The notes under the pieces: generated by a model
What the model was told of the DNA's origin: nothing
What the model saw: the letters and a program-made list of their open reading frames with translations, nothing else
Databases searched by the model: none
From: Fluviicola chungangensis
Lineage (GTDB): Bacteria; Bacteroidota; Bacteroidia; Flavobacteriales_D; Crocinitomicaceae
Direction of reading: 5' to 3'
Length of the DNA stretch: 64,000 bases
Assembly (NCBI RefSeq): GCF_007558725.1
Contig: NZ_VLPL01000008.1
Span: 124,001-188,000 of the forward strand
Shown: positions 23,955 through 32,445 of the stretch, piece after piece
Layout: each line of letters begins with the position of its first letter
Position numbering within the stretch: the first letter of the stretch is position 1
Program-made: the position numbers and the translations under genes

Positions 23955-25241
23955 ATGGAAATTAAAAAAGGTCCGGAAATAGTCATTCGAAGTGAATCAA
24001 TGGGAGAACTCCTAAGCAGTCCACCGTCTTGGATAGTTCGATCCGGGAATGGACTATTCTTCATTATCTTTCTAATTCTACTTAGTTTGGCTTGGTTTAT
24101 TGAATATCCCGATGAGATAACAGGAGACGTAATTATTACAACGGAAAAAGCTCCTATTGAACTTTCAAATCAGGGTTATGTTCAGTTAAAATCATTGGAC
24201 GTAAAAGAAAACCAAATTGTAAAAAAAGGTGATTTAATTGCTCAATTCGATATTCAGGCAAGTAGTGAAGATATAAAGGACGTAAGCAATTATTTGAACA
24301 AAATTAATTACTCACAGGGCGAATTTAAGACATTGCCAGTTTATAGTAAAAAAGTTCATTTAGGAACATTTCAAGAATCCTGGACCAAACTAGATGCTAA
24401 AATCATTGATTGGAATAATGAATTAAAATCCGATGCATCACAACAACAAATTGCATCCATTCAACGTGAAATAAACCTTCGAAATCAATTGCAATCCATT
24501 AATGAAAATCGGCTCAATATTTCTTCCGAAGAATTCGAAACGATTAGAAAAGAACTAGAAAGCAGTGAAAGACTCGCGGAGCAAAACGCAATTTCAAAAC
24601 AGACATTAGCAACAGACAAACGAACGCACTCACAAGCCTTACAAACAATCCAAAGTCAAAAAGAGCAAAAAGTACAAAATTTGATAGCTTTGAATTCACT
24701 AAAAAATGATTTAACTAAGTTAAAAAATGATACTTGGTTAGCTAGACAACAAAAAATCACCGACATACTTGTTTCAATTACATCATTTCAAACGTCTTTG
24801 AGCAATTGGGAAAAAGGTTCAATTTGGTTAGCCCCATGTTCCGGAAAAATTGTTTTTAATAAATTATTACAACAGAATCGTTTTTATAAGGCGAACGAAG
24901 CTTCGATTGTAGTAGTACCGACCAGTAGTTTTTATAATGGGATTGCCACAATTAAAGTAAATGGAGCGGGAAAAATCAAAAAAGATCAAAAGGTATTTAT
25001 TGAACTTACAGACTACCCAAAATCCGAATTTGGAACTTTGGAAGGTTCAGTCATTGCAAAAACTCAAATTGATAAAGGGGGAAAATATGAGGTAAAAATT
25101 TCATTGCCAAAACAATTGAAAACCACATATAACAAACAAATTCCTTTCAAAGCACAATTTAAGGGCAAAGTAAAAATAGTAACCAAAAACAAACGTGTTC
25201 TTTCAAGGATTTTTGAACAATTAATGAACCTAGTAAAATGA
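23955..25241 (+). CDS. HlyD-family periplasmic adaptor of RiPP exporter
   Basis: A 428-aa membrane fusion protein with one N-terminal membrane helix (about residues 32-52), a lipoyl-like half motif (SLDVKENQIVKKGDLIAQFD at about 78-97), a long coiled-coil hairpin (about 130-270) and the second lipoyl/beta-barrel half. It bridges the inner-membrane ABC exporter to an outer-membrane TolC channel. It begins one base after the exporter stop and overlaps the TolC-like gene as ATGA. Confidence 0.88.
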   Translation: MEIKKGPEIVIRSESMGELLSSPPSWIVRSGNGLFFIIFLILLSLAWFIEYPDEITGDVIITTEKAPIELSNQGYVQLKSLDVKENQIVKKGDLIAQFDIQASSEDIKDVSNYLNKINYSQGEFKTLPVYSKKVHLGTFQESWTKLDAKIIDWNNELKSDASQQQIASIQREINLRNQLQSINENRLNISSEEFETIRKELESSERLAEQNAISKQTLATDKRTHSQALQTIQSQKEQKVQNLIALNSLKNDLTKLKNDTWLARQQKITDILVSITSFQTSLSNWEKGSIWLAPCSGKIVFNKLLQQNRFYKANEASIVVVPTSSFYNGIATIKVNGAGKIKKDQKVFIELTDYPKSEFGTLEGSVIAKTQIDKGGKYEVKISLPKQLKTTYNKQIPFKAQFKGKVKIVTKNKRVLSRIFEQLMNLVK

Positions 25242-26509
25242 AAATTATTTTAACTCTAATCTCATTAATTGGGTTCGTAGTTTTCGGACAAGATTCATTA
25301 ACACTTCAATCCTGTTTGAATAAAGCACAGGCAAATAAATTGCTTTATGCTAGCCAATCGAGTTTAGTTCGTTCGTCACAAGTTGAAAGGTATTTTCATA
25401 CTTGGACTTTAATTCCAAATTTGGGGGCTTCAACTGGTTTCAATACCTCATTCGGTAGGCGACTGGACCCGTTTACCAATACTTTTGCCACCACTTCGGT
25501 TAATTCCCAATCTATAGGCTTAAATTCAAGCGTTCAGGTTTTCAATGGATTGAATTACATACATAAACGAAATATTTTAGATGCTACAATTTCGAAAAAT
25601 GAATTAACCTTAGAAGCAAAGCAAAACGAAATAAAAATTCAAATCATTGAGTTGTATTTAGGTATTTGCAAGCTTTCTAAACAAATTGAATTCGCCCAAG
25701 TACGAATTGACAAATACAAGCACATTCAGAACATTCAACGTCTTTTGATTAATGAAGGAAAAATTAATGCCATTGATACATTGAAAAGCCACAATTCAAT
25801 GATGAATGAAAGCAATTTATTGATCAATCTTCAAAGTGAAATAACGCTAAAAATAATTGATCTAAATTACTTAATTGGCGAACCTCTTTTGTCAAAACAT
25901 TCGGTTGATTTGAATTCAGTAAATGGGATCGTCGATAAGCCGAAATTAAGCCAATATTTTGTGATTGCTCAATTAGAAATTGATCAGGAAATTGCGGACT
26001 ATCAATTGAAAGTTGATCGATCAACGGCTTTGCCAAATTTAACCTTAAACGGTTTACTTGGAACTGGATTTTCTACAAATAATAAAGATTATACAATTGA
26101 CGGAACTCCAACAAAACCTTATCGGGATCAGGTGAATCAAAATTTATACGAAGGGATCGGACTTTATTTAAGCATTCCAATTTTTAATCGAGGTGCATGG
26201 ATTAAATCAAAACAGCTTTATGCTATTAAGAACATTGAGCGAGAAAGCACAAAAGAACAAACTGCTGTTTTATTGGAAAAACAAAAAGTTGAATTACAAC
26301 AGAAAAAAAATAAAAGTATTGCGGAACAGGATCAAACATTGCAGATCGCAAATAACTTGAAAGCTATTTACGATAAAACTGTTTTACTTTATCAGGAAGG
26401 TAGAACCACATACACAGAATTAGAAACAACTTTTATGGAATGGCAAACCAAATTAGTAGCATTAGAAGCATTAAAATTGGACTATTTGCTATTAGTGCTT
26501 TACGAATAA
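25238..26509 (+). CDS. TolC-family outer-membrane channel of RiPP exporter
   Basis: A 423-aa outer-membrane efflux protein with a signal peptide (about residues 1-17, ending FVVFGQ) and two TolC-type repeats of long helices; the SLTLQSCLNKAQANK opening and final KLDYLLLVLYE are typical. It completes a three-part secretion machine, so the mature peptide probably leaves the cell rather than staying in the periplasm. Confidence 0.88.
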   Translation: MKIILTLISLIGFVVFGQDSLTLQSCLNKAQANKLLYASQSSLVRSSQVERYFHTWTLIPNLGASTGFNTSFGRRLDPFTNTFATTSVNSQSIGLNSSVQVFNGLNYIHKRNILDATISKNELTLEAKQNEIKIQIIELYLGICKLSKQIEFAQVRIDKYKHIQNIQRLLINEGKINAIDTLKSHNSMMNESNLLINLQSEITLKIIDLNYLIGEPLLSKHSVDLNSVNGIVDKPKLSQYFVIAQLEIDQEIADYQLKVDRSTALPNLTLNGLLGTGFSTNNKDYTIDGTPTKPYRDQVNQNLYEGIGLYLSIPIFNRGAWIKSKQLYAIKNIERESTKEQTAVLLEKQKVELQQKKNKSIAEQDQTLQIANNLKAIYDKTVLLYQEGRTTYTELETTFMEWQTKLVALEALKLDYLLLVLYE

Positions 26510-26516
26510 ATCCCGA

Positions 26517-26828
26517 TTACAAACTCAAATTGTCTAGTTCTCTTTCAAATTCGTTAAACTTAGAAAGCACTAGTTCGTATAGTTCAAATTTGCTCCCCGT
26601 TTGCTTTATACAATATTCTATTAAAAAACTGTTGTTTGCTTTGATTAGAATTCGATCAGTTCCAATGATATTAAAGAACTTAAATTTGGTTTTCGTTGAC
26701 ATTAAATCACGAATGCAAATGATTTCAATACAAGTATCGATTTTTTCATAATCGCAAACTAATCTGTAATCAGAATCAATTAAGTTCTTTGCAAATTCAA
26801 TTTTTTGAGCCTCTATTTTTTTCTTCAT
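26517..26828 (-). CDS. 103-aa hypothetical protein
   Basis: A Lys/Ile/Phe-rich alpha/beta protein convergent with the TolC gene, seven bases away. It has no membrane helix and no family I can name. Its composition matches neighbouring AT-rich genes, supporting a real frame. Confidence 0.5.
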   Translation of the reverse strand: MKKKIEAQKIEFAKNLIDSDYRLVCDYEKIDTCIEIICIRDLMSTKTKFKFFNIIGTDRILIKANNSFLIEYCIKQTGSKFELYELVLSKFNEFERELDNLSL

Positions 26829-26841
26829 AGTGTATGGTTTT

Positions 26842-26914
26842 CCAGCGTTTCTAATTGTAGTACACGTTCTAAATCTTCAATCAAAAAGTTTGACGTTTCC
26901 CCGCTTGAGGTCAC
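26842..26914 (-). repeat. Gene-tail repeat, copy 1
   Basis: Read on the minus strand this stretch encodes VTSSGETSNFLIEDLERVLQ and a few more residues before a stop. The same peptide tail is encoded at 27776-27873 and 31398-31482 and in decayed form at 27047-27095, 34988-35033 and 47993-48055. It is next to the hairpin at 26915-26961. Confidence 0.7.
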
Positions 26915-26961
26915 AAAAAAGAACGGGATTGTTACGGAAGTAATGATCCCGTTTCTTTTTT
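26915..26961 (+). terminator. Intrinsic terminator-like hairpin
   Basis: AAGAACGGGAT pairs with ATCCCGTTTCTT around a 16-nt loop, followed by T residues. It is joined to the gene-tail repeat. Confidence 0.75.
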
Positions 26962-27180
26962 GCCCTCTTCTCTCACACTCAAACTCGCTCTATCCCGTTC
27001 TTTTCAGGGAAGAGTGTGAGTTCTGAGAGTGATTCGATGTGAAGTAAGCTTTCCAAATCCTCCGTCAAAAAGTTAGACGTTTTCCCGCTCTTTTCTTTTT
27101 GCCCTCTTCTCTCACACTCAAACTCGCTCTGAAAATTGTGAGTTTCGCTCTTTTCTTTCAGGGGAGAGTGTGAGAATTGA
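26962..27180. repeat. Tandem hairpin elements with CTCACACTC arms
   Basis: Two copies about 140 bp apart of a unit starting TTTTTGCCCTC, with CTCACACTC (26972-26980; 27111-27119) pairing GAGTGTGAG (27012-27020; 27166-27174). A decayed gene-tail repeat (27047-27095) lies between. A third unit of the same kind is at 34890-35033. Confidence 0.75.
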
Positions 27181-27233
27181 GAGTGGAAGGGAGAGACATG
27201 TTAAGTAGTAAATTACTACGACAAAAAAGATAA

Positions 27234-27737
27234 GTGCCGGCTTTAAGTGAGAATTTGTTGTTTTATTCAAAATCGAGCCTATTTTTACTTGAAATAAATT
27301 CAAAATCAAATTTGAAAAATCCAGATTCTATAAGAAATATTGTCATTAAAGCTATTGAACGATCAGCAATGGATAATGAAACGTGGAAGTATTCAAAAAT
27401 AGTTCAAGAGCCATTTGATAAGTTAAAACACGAGTTTGAATTAGATGCTAGTGAATTGCCAATATTTGAAGTTCAAGGAGAATTAAAACACACTCTAATC
27501 ACTACTCGTCGAATTATAGAGAAAACTTCAAGTGCAGTAATTAAAGTAGAGATCGAAAATATTGATGATGTAATGTATGGATTATTCAAAGGGCAAATAG
27601 AAAAGCCAGAATTATCGACATTTAGAATTATTGATTTATACGGAGATCAGATTGATTTCCAATTAGAAACTGGAAAGGCAGCTGTCGGTTTAATCAAAAG
27701 TGTGAATATGGTTCGTAAACTAGTTGCTGATCGGTAA
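27234..27737 (+). CDS. Hypothetical protein, start uncertain
   Basis: The open frame from a GTG at 27234 gives 167 aa; the first ATG is at 27369 and would give 122 aa. The region around SIRNIVIKAIERSAMDNETW reads as one helix across that ATG, so a non-ATG start or a truncated 5' end is likely. The C-terminal part (LKHTLITTRRIIEK, ENIDDVMYGLFKGQIEKPEL) is alpha/beta and looks coding. Bracketed by repeat elements on both sides, it may be a remnant. Confidence 0.45.
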   Translation: MPALSENLLFYSKSSLFLLEINSKSNLKNPDSIRNIVIKAIERSAMDNETWKYSKIVQEPFDKLKHEFELDASELPIFEVQGELKHTLITTRRIIEKTSSAVIKVEIENIDDVMYGLFKGQIEKPELSTFRIIDLYGDQIDFQLETGKAAVGLIKSVNMVRKLVADR

Positions 27738-27775
27738 ATCCAAAATACTTTCAATAGATAATAAAGAATAGATAT

Positions 27776-27873
27776 TTATTCCAATTGTGATTCTAAAGTT
27801 TCCAATTCCAACACCCGCTCCAAATCTTCCATCAAAAAGTTTGACGTTTCCCCGCTTGAGGTCACGAAAGGAA
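27776..27873 (-). repeat. Gene-tail repeat, copy 3
   Basis: The minus strand encodes FVTSSGETSNFLMEDLERVL and a short end before a TAA at 27778. The adjoining 27874-27983 segment reads, in another frame after a second FVTSSG, as GLQILSYCSIRAWNPPSAK, so two different tails follow the same FVTSSG sequence. Confidence 0.7.
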
Positions 27874-27983
27874 CCCGGTTCATCAAATGAAAAACCCTGG
27901 CCGTCCACCTTGGCGGATGGCGGGTTCCATGCTCGGATTGAACAATACGAGAGGATCTGTAATCCTGACGAGGTCACGAAAGG

Positions 27984-28012
27984 AAAAAGCATCGCGAAAG
28001 TGATGCTTTTTT
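27984..28012 (+). terminator. Hairpin with GAAA loop and T-run
   Basis: AAAAAGCATCGC and GTGATGCTTTTTT pair around a GAAA tetraloop, a strong bidirectional terminator 75 bases before the next gene. Confidence 0.8.
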
Positions 28013-28086
28013 GTTTTCGTAACCCTTTAATTCCTTCATCCACAATTTTTTTAATTATTTTTACTTCACCGATAAATCAATCTAAC

Positions 28087-30609
28087 ATGTATCAATACTC
28101 TAAAAATATTCTACTCAGTTTAGCCTTTTTAGCTATTGCAAAGTTTAATAGTGCTCAAACCTTTGAATGGGTAAATACAGTTGGCGGTACAGATTATTAT
28201 TCCGGAAAGTCAATTGACACGGATGCTTCAGGAAATGTATACGTTACCGGACAATTCGATGGAACAGCAGGAGTTCCGGGTGCAACTGTTCCCGTTCTGC
28301 CTTTGAGTGGCGAAAAAGATAGCTATGTTGCTAAATTGGATTCTTCCGGGAATTTTTTGTGGACAAGAGGGTTGGGGGGCTCAGAATATGTTCTCACCAA
28401 TTCTATTGCCGTAGATGCATTAGGGAATTCATACATTGCGGGACATTTTACTGAAACTGCCGATTTTAACCCCGGCCCCGGGATCGCTATGCTTACCTCG
28501 GCAAGTGATCTCGATGGATTCATTGTCAAATTAGATGCCTCAGGGAATTTTGTCTGGGTAAAACAATTTGCAGGTACTGACAGAATTAATGTAAATGCCA
28601 TTGTGCTGGATGCTTCCGGTAATATTTATACCACAGGAACTTTTAGAGCCACAGCAGACTTTGATCCGGGTACTGGAACCTCCATGCTCACTGCAGCAAG
28701 CATAGGAGAAGATATTTTTATCTCCAAATTGGATCCGGCAGGGAATTTTGTCTGGGTAAAACAGCAGGGAGGAACTGGTACCGATGTGAGTTATGCTATC
28801 GCTGTAGATGCCTCAGGAAATGTTCATACAACCGGTAGTTTTTATGGAACCGCAGATTTTGATCCGGGAACAGGAACGGCGGGACTTACGGTAGCAGGTT
28901 TCAGAGATGTTTTTGTTTCCAAATTAGATGCATCCGGAAATTTTGTATGGGCAAAACAATTGGGAGGAACAACTATGGAGGATGGTTACGGTATTGCGGT
29001 TGATGCCCAGGGAAATGTTTACACGACGGGTTCTTACTACGGATCGGGTGATTATGATCCGGGACCAGGAGTTTTTAACCTTGCCGTTTATGCCAATGAT
29101 TATGATGTTTTCATTTCCAAATTAGATGCTTCGGGGAATTTTGTATGGGCTAAAAAATTTGGGAATAATAGTCTTAGCGATGATTTTGGTTATTCCATTG
29201 CCCTAGATGCATCTAATAACGTTTATGTTACAGGTGTTTTTGAGGGAACAACAGACTTTGATCCGGGACCAGGTATTTACACGCTTCCTCCGGGAGGAGC
29301 AGAAAATGTTTTTATAGCAAAACTGGATCATTCTGGGAACTTTGTTTGGGCTGGGAAAATGGGAGGTGCGCAGCTTGACGCGGGTTATTCCATTGCAATA
29401 GATCCCTTCTGGAATATTTATACAACCGGAATCTTTGATGCAACTGTTGATTTTGACCCCGGACCAGGTGTTCACAATATTACTTCGTTTGGCGGCTACC
29501 AGGCTTTTATTCATAAGATGTCACAATGTGATAATACGGGGACCGATGTTCAAAGCTCTTGTGATCCTTATACCTGGATAGACGGAAATACCTATGCCTC
29601 AAGTAATAATACTGCTACGTATATGTTGACAAACTCATCAGGATGTGACTCGCTGGTGACATTAAATTTGAGTATAAACACTTCTGCAGGGACGGATGTT
29701 CAAAGTGCGTGCAGTCCTTACACCTGGATAGATGGCAACACATATGTTGCAAGTAATGATACGGCTACTTATATTTTGACCAATGCTGCAGGATGTGACA
29801 GTGTGGTAACTCTTCATTTTACACTTAATAATCCAACAACCGGAACAGATGTTCAAACAGCCTGCGATTCCTATACCTGGATAGATGGCAATACTTACAC
29901 CTTGGATAACAATACTGCTACTTATGTTTTGACCAATACTGCAGGATGTGATAGTGTGGTAACGCTCAACCTGACAATTTATAAATCATCTCCCGGAACA
30001 ATAGACGTACAAACTGCCTGTGGCTCTTATACCTGGTTAGATGGAAACACATATACCGCTAGTAATAACACGGCTACATATACTTTGGCCAATGCTGCGG
30101 GCTGTGATAGTGTAGTAACACTGAATTTAACAATTACAAGCTTGCCGAATGTTGCCACTTCCACAACTGGAATTACGATTACTGCTAATAACAGCACAGC
30201 GTCTTATCAATGGTTGGATTGCAATACCAACACTCCGATTTTAGGTGCAGACAATCAATCATTTACTCCAACAGCCAATGGGAATTATGCTGTCGAATTA
30301 ACTCAGAACGGATGTGTTGACACTTCGGCTTGCGTGAATATTACAACAGTGGGAATTATTGAAAATGATTTTGGAATCAAGTTGGAAGTTTATCCGAATC
30401 CCTCCGATGGAAGTTTCTCTGTTGATATGGGAGATAATTTCCACATGATATCTGTGGAAATTAGTGATTTAAACGGCAGAGTATTGCGGCGGGAGACGCT
30501 CAAAGAAACGGGATCTTTTAACTTGTCGCTGGAAGAATCATCCGGTGTATATTTACTAACCGTACAGTCTGAGGAAAGAAAGGCTGTCATTCGATTGATT
30601 AAGAAATAA
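28087..30609 (+). CDS. T9SS-secreted beta-propeller repeat protein
   Basis: An 840-aa surface or secreted protein. The start at 28087 gives a signal peptide (MYQYSKNILLSLAFLAIAKF) cleaved near NSAQ; the open frame extends further upstream without meaning. SBBP-type repeats (KLDASGNFVW-x-K, about every 50-60 residues, about 25-480) form a beta propeller. Four about 53-aa modules with CDPYTWIDGNTY follow (about 485-690), then a WLDCNTN/CVDTSACVNI module and a type A T9SS sorting domain (YPNPSDGSFSVDM to VIRLIKK). Function probably adhesion or matrix; the DPG-rich loops may bind calcium (inference). Confidence 0.88.
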   Translation: MYQYSKNILLSLAFLAIAKFNSAQTFEWVNTVGGTDYYSGKSIDTDASGNVYVTGQFDGTAGVPGATVPVLPLSGEKDSYVAKLDSSGNFLWTRGLGGSEYVLTNSIAVDALGNSYIAGHFTETADFNPGPGIAMLTSASDLDGFIVKLDASGNFVWVKQFAGTDRINVNAIVLDASGNIYTTGTFRATADFDPGTGTSMLTAASIGEDIFISKLDPAGNFVWVKQQGGTGTDVSYAIAVDASGNVHTTGSFYGTADFDPGTGTAGLTVAGFRDVFVSKLDASGNFVWAKQLGGTTMEDGYGIAVDAQGNVYTTGSYYGSGDYDPGPGVFNLAVYANDYDVFISKLDASGNFVWAKKFGNNSLSDDFGYSIALDASNNVYVTGVFEGTTDFDPGPGIYTLPPGGAENVFIAKLDHSGNFVWAGKMGGAQLDAGYSIAIDPFWNIYTTGIFDATVDFDPGPGVHNITSFGGYQAFIHKMSQCDNTGTDVQSSCDPYTWIDGNTYASSNNTATYMLTNSSGCDSLVTLNLSINTSAGTDVQSACSPYTWIDGNTYVASNDTATYILTNAAGCDSVVTLHFTLNNPTTGTDVQTACDSYTWIDGNTYTLDNNTATYVLTNTAGCDSVVTLNLTIYKSSPGTIDVQTACGSYTWLDGNTYTASNNTATYTLANAAGCDSVVTLNLTITSLPNVATSTTGITITANNSTASYQWLDCNTNTPILGADNQSFTPTANGNYAVELTQNGCVDTSACVNITTVGIIENDFGIKLEVYPNPSDGSFSVDMGDNFHMISVEISDLNGRVLRRETLKETGSFNLSLEESSGVYLLTVQSEERKAVIRLIKK

Positions 30610-30637
30610 ACGATATCAGTTTCTCTTACGGCCTATT

Positions 30638-31390
30638 ATGATCTCAAAAGCATACATTCATGAATATGGTAACAACCGGGTTGAACCCGAACATTTGGAT
30701 ATAAAGGAAACTTTAGAAGCCAGGGGAATAGCCTGTGAATTGTTTACAATCAAAAGATTGATGAGAAACCAAATTGCTTTGGATAACCAAACGTTGGTAG
30801 TAGGCGACAATCCTACCATGATGACTGTCTTTAAAAGACTTGGAATTACCTGGACCAATGATTCGTATCCCGAAAGTCTCAGAAAATACTTGAATCGGAC
30901 CATTTGGGAAAGCAGTGTTAGAAACTTACTGCTGGAAAGTCATGGAAATGAGATAGCCAACATTTTTGTGAAACCTAAGTCGAAAGCCAAACTGTTTACT
31001 GGATTTCTCATAAATTCCAATACAGGCTTATACCAGCTGGATGGAATAGCAAAGCATACCGATTTGTATTGCTCATCGGTTGTTAACTGGCTTTCCGAGT
31101 ACCGGGTTTTCGTTACCAAATCAAAAATTGTCGGAGTTAAGAATTATGCAGGCGATGAAGGTTTACTATTGAATATGGAAGTGGTGGAAAGCGCGATCCG
31201 CGATTTTGATCAATCAAATCAGAGAACGGATGCCTATGGCATTGACTTTGGAGTTTTAGATGATGATAAAACGGCTTTGATCGAGTGGAACGATGGTTTT
31301 GCATTAGGTTCGTATGGACTTGATAAGGAAATTTACACTGAATTGATTCTCACAAGATGGGAGGAGATATTAAAAAAACGGAATACCTAA
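30638..31390 (+). CDS. ATP-grasp domain protein, R2K-like
   Basis: A 250-aa protein with the shortened ATP-grasp layout of the R2K clade: FVKPKSKAKLFTGF (nucleotide-binding Lys), SEYRVFVTKSKIVGVKNYAG (about residues 152-172) and AYGIDFGVLDDDKTALIEWN (about 200-220) ending with the Glu/Asn metal site, then DGFALGSYGLD. This clade is thought to form amide or ester bonds to peptides or proteins. It is unrelated in sequence to the RiPP ligase at 19531 and has no obvious precursor nearby. Confidence 0.7.
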   Translation: MISKAYIHEYGNNRVEPEHLDIKETLEARGIACELFTIKRLMRNQIALDNQTLVVGDNPTMMTVFKRLGITWTNDSYPESLRKYLNRTIWESSVRNLLLESHGNEIANIFVKPKSKAKLFTGFLINSNTGLYQLDGIAKHTDLYCSSVVNWLSEYRVFVTKSKIVGVKNYAGDEGLLLNMEVVESAIRDFDQSNQRTDAYGIDFGVLDDDKTALIEWNDGFALGSYGLDKEIYTELILTRWEEILKKRNT

Positions 31391-31397
31391 CAGCAAA

Positions 31398-31482
31398 TTA
31401 TAGCAATTTCAGTATTTCTAATTGCAATACAAGCTCCAAATCTTCCATTAAAAAGTTAGAAGTTTCCCCGCTTGAGGTCACA
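31398..31482 (-). repeat. Gene-tail repeat, copy 4
   Basis: The minus strand encodes SFVTSSGETSNFLMEDLELV and about ten more residues before a stop, close to copies 1 and 3. It is attached to the terminator hairpin at 31487-31516. Confidence 0.7.
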
Positions 31483-31486
31483 AAGG

Positions 31487-31516
31487 AAAGCCAATCCGTT
31501 TAGGGTTGGCTTTTTT
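31487..31516 (+). terminator. Terminator after ATP-grasp gene
   Basis: AAAGCCAATCC pairs with GGGTTGGCTTT around a 5-nt loop, followed by T residues. Confidence 0.85.
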
Positions 31517-31830
31517 GTTTCTAAACACTAATATTTTAGCGTCTACCAGACAATTCGAAAAGTTAGAACTTTTTTTGAATTTGGTTAGAACTCTCCGATA
31601 AGGGTTCCTGGCCAAAAATGGGAATCAACTAAAACTAAGCAGCTATTTTGTTCGAAGAAAGGGGTTGATACAATAATGATAAAACTCTCCAAATTATTTA
31701 ATTTCGATTTCTATTCAAATTGTCTCATAAAAAAGAATGCCAATCTAATATTGAAACTAAATATTGCCAGGCATAGAATTTTTATTGAAAATTGCTAACA
31801 TTGTTTTATACCCCACGATTCGGAAATCTC
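31517..31830. other. AT-rich gap, nothing recognised
   Basis: No gene, repeat or clear promoter is visible in this 314-base stretch. Confidence 0.5.
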
Positions 31831-32331
31831 ATGAAGAAAATAGTTGTTATATTATTCATCAGCCTATCTAAACTTTCGATAGCACAATTGGACTATAAAG
31901 CCATGAAAGACACCATTTGTCCTTCTGTATGTGGTATTCGAGACAGTATAACATTAAGTGAAATCTATCCAAAATTATTAAACCTTGACACAAATCAAAT
32001 CTCTGAAGGATTAGCAGATTATTACATTGATTTGTCAAATATTCAGTATGAGTTGTGCCTACGTAATCACTCTGATACAGCAATGTTAAGGCTTTCTTTA
32101 ATTAGCGCTGAAAAAGCGTTATATCACAGTCCTAGAAACATCGAAATGTTATGGAATGCAGGATTTTTCTATCGGGTTCTTGGAGATTGCGAAAAGGCAC
32201 TATATTATTTAAAAAGATATGGTGAAGCTTGTCCAAAAAAATATTGGAAAGATAATAAGGACCAAATAGCACTTTTATTGGGACATTGTCCTAATGAAGA
32301 GTTGAAACAAAAATTCAAAATCAAACAATAA
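31831..32331 (+). CDS. Secreted TPR-like small protein
   Basis: A 166-aa protein with a signal peptide (MKKIVVILFISLSKLSIAQ) and a helical body. NIEMLWNAGFFYRVLGDCEKALYYLKRYGEACPK at about residues 105-140 is a TPR unit. The open frame extends 13 codons upstream, but the signal peptide fixes the start at 31831. Role unknown; likely periplasmic protein-protein contact. Confidence 0.65.
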   Translation: MKKIVVILFISLSKLSIAQLDYKAMKDTICPSVCGIRDSITLSEIYPKLLNLDTNQISEGLADYYIDLSNIQYELCLRNHSDTAMLRLSLISAEKALYHSPRNIEMLWNAGFFYRVLGDCEKALYYLKRYGEACPKKYWKDNKDQIALLLGHCPNEELKQKFKIKQ

Positions 32332-32350
32332 AAACATTTTGAGAAACAGA

Positions 32351-32445
32351 TAATTTTGTAACATTTTTAGCGTTAGCAGATTATAACGTCTGATTAACAG
32401 CATCAACCTCCACGGTGGCAAAGAGTGGAGAGCTTAGCACTATTT
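32351..32445 (+). promoter_or_regulatory. Promoter and structured leader, copy B
   Basis: TAATTTTG (32351-32358) inside the same AGATAATTTTGTAACATT block as copy A is followed 57 bases later by hairpin CTCCAC (32408-32413)/GTGGAG (32425-32430), loop GGTGGCAAAGA, then AGCTTAGCACTATTT abutting the ATG at 32446. The stem is identical to copy A while the loop varies. Confidence 0.65.

Noticed and set aside
27720-28043. 107-aa minus frame across the repeat region
   Set aside because: It is made of two repeat tails and terminator sequence, not a coherent gene.
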